Assembly: GCA_910588535.1 (NCBI GenBank) | Contig: CAJUOO010000051.1 | Span: forward strand, 1 to 24,229 | Length of the DNA stretch: 24,229 bases | DNA from: an uncultured Lachnospiraceae bacterium | Lineage (GTDB): Bacteria > Bacillota > Clostridia > Lachnospirales > Lachnospiraceae | Direction of reading: 5' to 3' | Shown: positions 22,501 through 24,229 of the stretch, piece after piece | Position numbering within the stretch: the first letter of the stretch is position 1 | Layout: each line of letters starts with the position of its first letter | Translations under genes and position numbers: made by a program | Notes under the pieces: model-generated | The model's database searches: none | Told to the model about the DNA's origin: nothing | The model's input: only the letters and a program-made list of their open reading frames with translations

Positions 22501-24008
22501 GAAATCACAATATTGTAGAGCTGTGTAAGATGTATGATAATGGCGACAGTGGTCTTCAGATCAGTGGTTCTTCTCAGGAGCCTAATACAAAGTGGCCATC
22601 TTATAATATAATAAAGAATTGTGACGCTTATGATAATGCAGACTATAAAGCAAACGATGCAGATGGTTTTGCTGCAAAGCTTACAAGTGGCGTAGGTAAT
22701 ATATTTGAGGGTTGTATCTCTCATCATAATATTGATGATGGCTGGGATCTGTACGCGAAATCTACAACAGGTTCTATCGGTGATGTAATTATCAGAAATT
22801 GTGTCACTTATGCAAATGGTTTTCTGTCTGAAAATGCTAGATTGAAAGGACAGCTTCTTGGCAAGGACGAAGGAGAAGGAAATGGCTTTAAGCTTGGCGG
22901 CGAGAGTATGCCGGGAAGACATTTATTGATAAACAGCATTTCCTTTGGAAATGGTGCAAAGGGTGTCACCAGCAACAGTGGACCTGATTGTCGAGTACAA
23001 TATGTAACATCTTATGGAAATGCAACCTTTGGTGGTGCCGAGAGTATTTCCTTATATACAAATACAGCTTCTTCAACCAATTATGAGGCAGATGGAATTA
23101 TATCTATGTCCCCTGTTTCTGGAAAGGTAGATAAGCTTGATGTAAAGAAGCAGGATCCTTTGTACAGTGAGACAAATTATTTCTTTGATGGCACAAAATC
23201 TGTCAATATCAGCGGAGAGGAAGCGACAGAGGATTGGTTTGTAAGTGTGGACACGACGATTCTTCCGACACGTAATGAGGATGGTTCCATTAATATGCAT
23301 GGACTTTTGGAGCTGACAGATGCTGCTCCTTCTAATGCAGGTGGTCGTCTGGAGGCAGTGGTTTCCACATATCCTGAAGTACCAGCAGCAATCAAAGATA
23401 AGATTATAATTGATGATAATAACAATAATGACAATAACAACGATAACAACCATAACAATTATCAAGATGATGACAGTGATGACGATGATTCAGACAGCTC
23501 ATCAAGTTCTACTGTTTCCACAAAGCCTGACAAAAAGCCAGATGTTGTTGATCTGGGCGATACAACTGGTACATGGAAGCAGGATGAGAAGGGCTGGTGG
23601 TATCAGAAGGCGGATAGCACCTATCCATCAGATAGCTGGCTTAAGGTGAATGGAGAGTGGTATCTCTTTGGTGCAGATGGTTACTTAAAGACCGGTTGGC
23701 AGAAGACAGAGGACGGAAAGTGGTACTATCTGGATAATGCAAATGGTAATATGAGAACAGGCTGGATGCAGACGGATGAAAAATGGTATTTCCTTGATCT
23801 GGTCAATGGAGATATGAGAACAGGTTGGATGCAGACAGAAGACGGAACATGGTATTTCTTTGATCAGGTAAGTGGAGAGATGAAAATAGGCTGGATACAG
23901 ACAATAGATGGCAAGTGGTATTATCTGAATCCCGATGGTTCCTGTGCTATGGATACCGTGACGCCCGATGGCTACAGAGTGGATGAAAATGGTGTATGGG
24001 TACAATAA
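19575..24008 (+). CDS. Secreted multidomain pectate lyase, PL9-type, with wall-binding repeats
   Basis: Extracellular enzyme of 1477 residues. The signal peptide (1-35) ends AKA/D. A carbohydrate-binding-like beta domain (about 73-212) is followed by Ig/FN3-like modules (about 212-310, 312-417 and 418-507) and a beta-sandwich region (about 508-753) resembling PL-associated lectin-like domains. From about 864 to 1270 comes a right-handed beta-helix of the PL9 pectate lyase family. Asp1030, Asp1054, Asp1055 and Asp1058 have exactly the spacing of the calcium-site aspartates of Erwinia Pel9A. Lys1106 in GNGFKLGG matches the catalytic lysine. An Asn/Asp/Ser-rich linker (about 1279-1325) leads to choline/glucan-binding-type repeats (about 1332-1477). 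It would cut polygalacturonate by beta-elimination while attached to the cell surface. The start follows GAAGGAGGGTTTT. No transporter or uronate genes are in the window. Confidence 0.9.
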   Translation: MNRKAKRILSWLLTVAMILGGLSFQSPGWVLMAKADREAESMQMDSPTAPISRAVSGAEAAVVMEKATTEDDGWTVTWGEEDVADPVPNGTTYGNYTVSSVKSKVSSNSKELNGKKFTHRFQFNGKDKDISIFFEAPTKGTLTVYGITGSSSALDRCLTLEGDNGYKETTPAFPNVLTEYTFTFEEGGTYYLYSTVGAVNIYYLSYEMGLDGTAPVIKESSVKAELPADGSSMAEISWAIETEAVGNAKVQVEYRIGSGDWQIADVLDGSATSYSHDILSVESGQLQYRITGLGQVNSTPVESNTIEWEQPRKEWVTVDAPTMTAAQGTEKDIDKIVATWNMEMGRNGADQITIVLKDKEGKVLDTKELSSIDVEDAGTGEVLFVPETSGDYSIVITAERKGENEKKTGETTVSYSLPLATPSMSVSCKGKGIAEVSWKAVPEADTYEVFVKAFDADDSTYVSAGETTEISKQITGLTDGEKYTFKVTANRVSTGDVTEATVDKYMTGLDEKEFHSAPVGSGAKGTAVGDFYEKDGKVTIKATGGKIADSEDGFVFYYTELGADDNFTLDATFTITAVNTGGTMSNQTGFGLIAIDTIAGAGNGNGRYFNSSGAMTAKFRKMNPETGSASSFDNLSGLRSVAGYTNPDANVGESTRVLHNTDTAFEYPDSNSATHTYEVGDTYHFILRRSNTGYHGSLVKEDGTVIEKIFYYPEGETYTDPLLVQDAEHIYVGLMASRYIEVEVSNMSLTTIKPEDDEDRVMPPVTYTVPNIAIYSTTTIGTAEYPFEYRANIGGTLVVTDGSGKELINKEIQAEEYVEEIFTLTKGKNTFTCTLTPSEEEKLESFDPIVKDLTVSYESYGKANETIIVTPDGKSSGTGSESKPLDIYTAFKYVQPGQTILLKNGTYKLTEGLNVKRGHDGTSAGRITVVAETPGEVILDLSNSSGGISIGADYWHLYGLNICNAPFGVKVVYIQGNHNIVELCKMYDNGDSGLQISGSSQEPNTKWPSYNIIKNCDAYDNADYKANDADGFAAKLTSGVGNIFEGCISHHNIDDGWDLYAKSTTGSIGDVIIRNCVTYANGFLSENARLKGQLLGKDEGEGNGFKLGGESMPGRHLLINSISFGNGAKGVTSNSGPDCRVQYVTSYGNATFGGAESISLYTNTASSTNYEADGIISMSPVSGKVDKLDVKKQDPLYSETNYFFDGTKSVNISGEEATEDWFVSVDTTILPTRNEDGSINMHGLLELTDAAPSNAGGRLEAVVSTYPEVPAAIKDKIIIDDNNNNDNNNDNNHNNYQDDDSDDDDSDSSSSSTVSTKPDKKPDVVDLGDTTGTWKQDEKGWWYQKADSTYPSDSWLKVNGEWYLFGADGYLKTGWQKTEDGKWYYLDNANGNMRTGWMQTDEKWYFLDLVNGDMRTGWMQTEDGTWYFFDQVSGEMKIGWIQTIDGKWYYLNPDGSCAMDTVTPDGYRVDENGVWVQ
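23405..23520 (+). repeat. Low-complexity Asn/Asp/Ser linker with trinucleotide repeats
   Basis: The DNA is dominated by GAT, AAT and AAC triplets, then GAT/GAC and TCA/AGC triplets, encoding a run of Asn and Asp followed by Asp/Ser. It joins the catalytic helix to the wall-binding repeats of the pectate lyase. Such triplet runs can change length by whole codons without breaking the frame. Confidence 0.8.
23568..24005 (+). repeat. Choline/glucan-binding-type repeats of the pectate lyase
   Basis: At least five imperfect repeats of about 20-24 residues, each with a GW..T or similar start and a KWYYL/TWYFF core: LKTGWQKTEDGKWYYL, MRTGWMQTDEKWYFL, MRTGWMQTEDGTWYFF and MKIGWIQTIDGKWYYL, flanked by GWWYQ/EWYLF copies. 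This is the CW_binding_1 pattern, which binds choline or glucan-type wall polymers. The two MRTGWMQT copies are also close at DNA level, suggesting recent duplication. Confidence 0.85.
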
Positions 24009-24065
24009 TTAAATAAGTAAGTACTGGGGGCTGTTGCATTAAGAAAAACCTATACAAGATATTAT

Positions 24066-24229
24066 AACATCTTGTAAATTTTATACTTTATCTGTTGTAT
24101 CATTTTCTGGAAAGGTCCGCCCGGCGAACTGCCTGTGGTTCTCCGTCACCCCGCTCTCGCTTAGTGAAAAACGTAGCGGACGCTAAGCTCGAAACGACCT
24201 CGCTAAGCGCCGGCGTTTTTCAATAGGTT
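24066..24229 (+). repeat. Repeat element copy D (cut by the window end)
   Basis: Same orientation as copy B. It begins with ATCTTGTAAATTTTATAC, then TTGTATCATTTTCTGG (24095), CCGGCGAACTGCCTGTGG and the inner CGCTTAGTGAAAAACG and GCGTTTTTCAATAGG boxes. The sequence ends there, before the return arm. Compared with B it lacks about 13 bases between TTTATACTTTAT and TTGTATCA. Just upstream TACAAGAT (24053-24060) pairs with ATCTTGTA (24069-24076), a possible hairpin after the pectate lyase stop. Confidence 0.88.

Noticed and set aside
23073..23465. Minus-strand open frames over the pectate lyase linker
   Set aside because: They are shadows of the low-complexity triplet region; the encoded Ile/Val runs reflect the Asn/Asp codons on the plus strand.

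Overview
The window looks like a chromosomal segment of a low-GC Gram-positive, most likely a gut-type Clostridia close to Lachnospiraceae. The reasons are a tRNA-responsive T-box ahead of an archaeal-type aspartyl-tRNA synthetase and gatCAB, DUF3842, DUF1836 and YerC/TrpR-like genes, a SEC-C protein, Hsp33, clean TTGACA/TATAAT-type promoters with AGGAGG ribosome sites, and a large secreted pectate lyase with choline-binding-type wall repeats. I do not name a species.

Layout. Positions 1-118 hold a partial copy of a repeat family. A promoter at 288-316 drives a T-box leader (about 323-590, probable Asn specifier AAC) and the operon aspS-gatC-gatA-gatB, followed closely by a pyridoxal/pyridoxamine kinase and a cell-wall amidase (802-6943). 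The AspRS is probably non-discriminating: it would make Asp-tRNA(Asn), which GatCAB converts to Asn-tRNA(Asn), and the T-box would sense uncharged tRNA(Asn). A new promoter overlapping the amidase stop codon then drives an ECF-transporter S component and a P-loop kinase (7108-8283), followed by a VTT/DedA-family membrane protein. On the minus strand lie a CarD-like regulator with DUF3842 (8961-9909) and a two-helix membrane protein (10083-11066). Back-to-back promoters separate the latter from a methyltransferase-hslO pair (11227-12875).

From 12877 to 17400 the intergenic regions carry most of the unusual signals. These are a small minus-strand membrane protein, a C-rich candidate small RNA ending in a 17-bp terminator stem (about 13389-13218, minus), a SEC-C protein, repeat copy B, an isolated transcription unit for a 35-residue peptide (14286-14531), rtcB, repeat copy C, and an orphan NMT1/ThiY-type substrate-binding lipoprotein. 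The leader of the lipoprotein gene can form an H-type pseudoknot just upstream of its ribosome site.

From 17427 to the end lie a PHP-domain phosphoesterase, a YerC/TrpR-like regulator, and a convergent DUF1836 gene that shares a bidirectional terminator with it. A promoter with a nested inverted repeat then leads into a 1477-residue secreted PL9-type pectate lyase with wall-binding repeats. The window ends inside repeat copy D. Copies A and D are both cut by the window edges.

The strongest candidates for undescribed biology are the ~275-bp inverted-repeat element family at gene 3' ends, the leader pseudoknot at 17331-17374, the C-rich small RNA at 13218-13389, and the 35-residue peptide unit. 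No CRISPR array, rRNA, tRNA or transposase gene was seen. All identifications come from reading the sequence; no database search was run.
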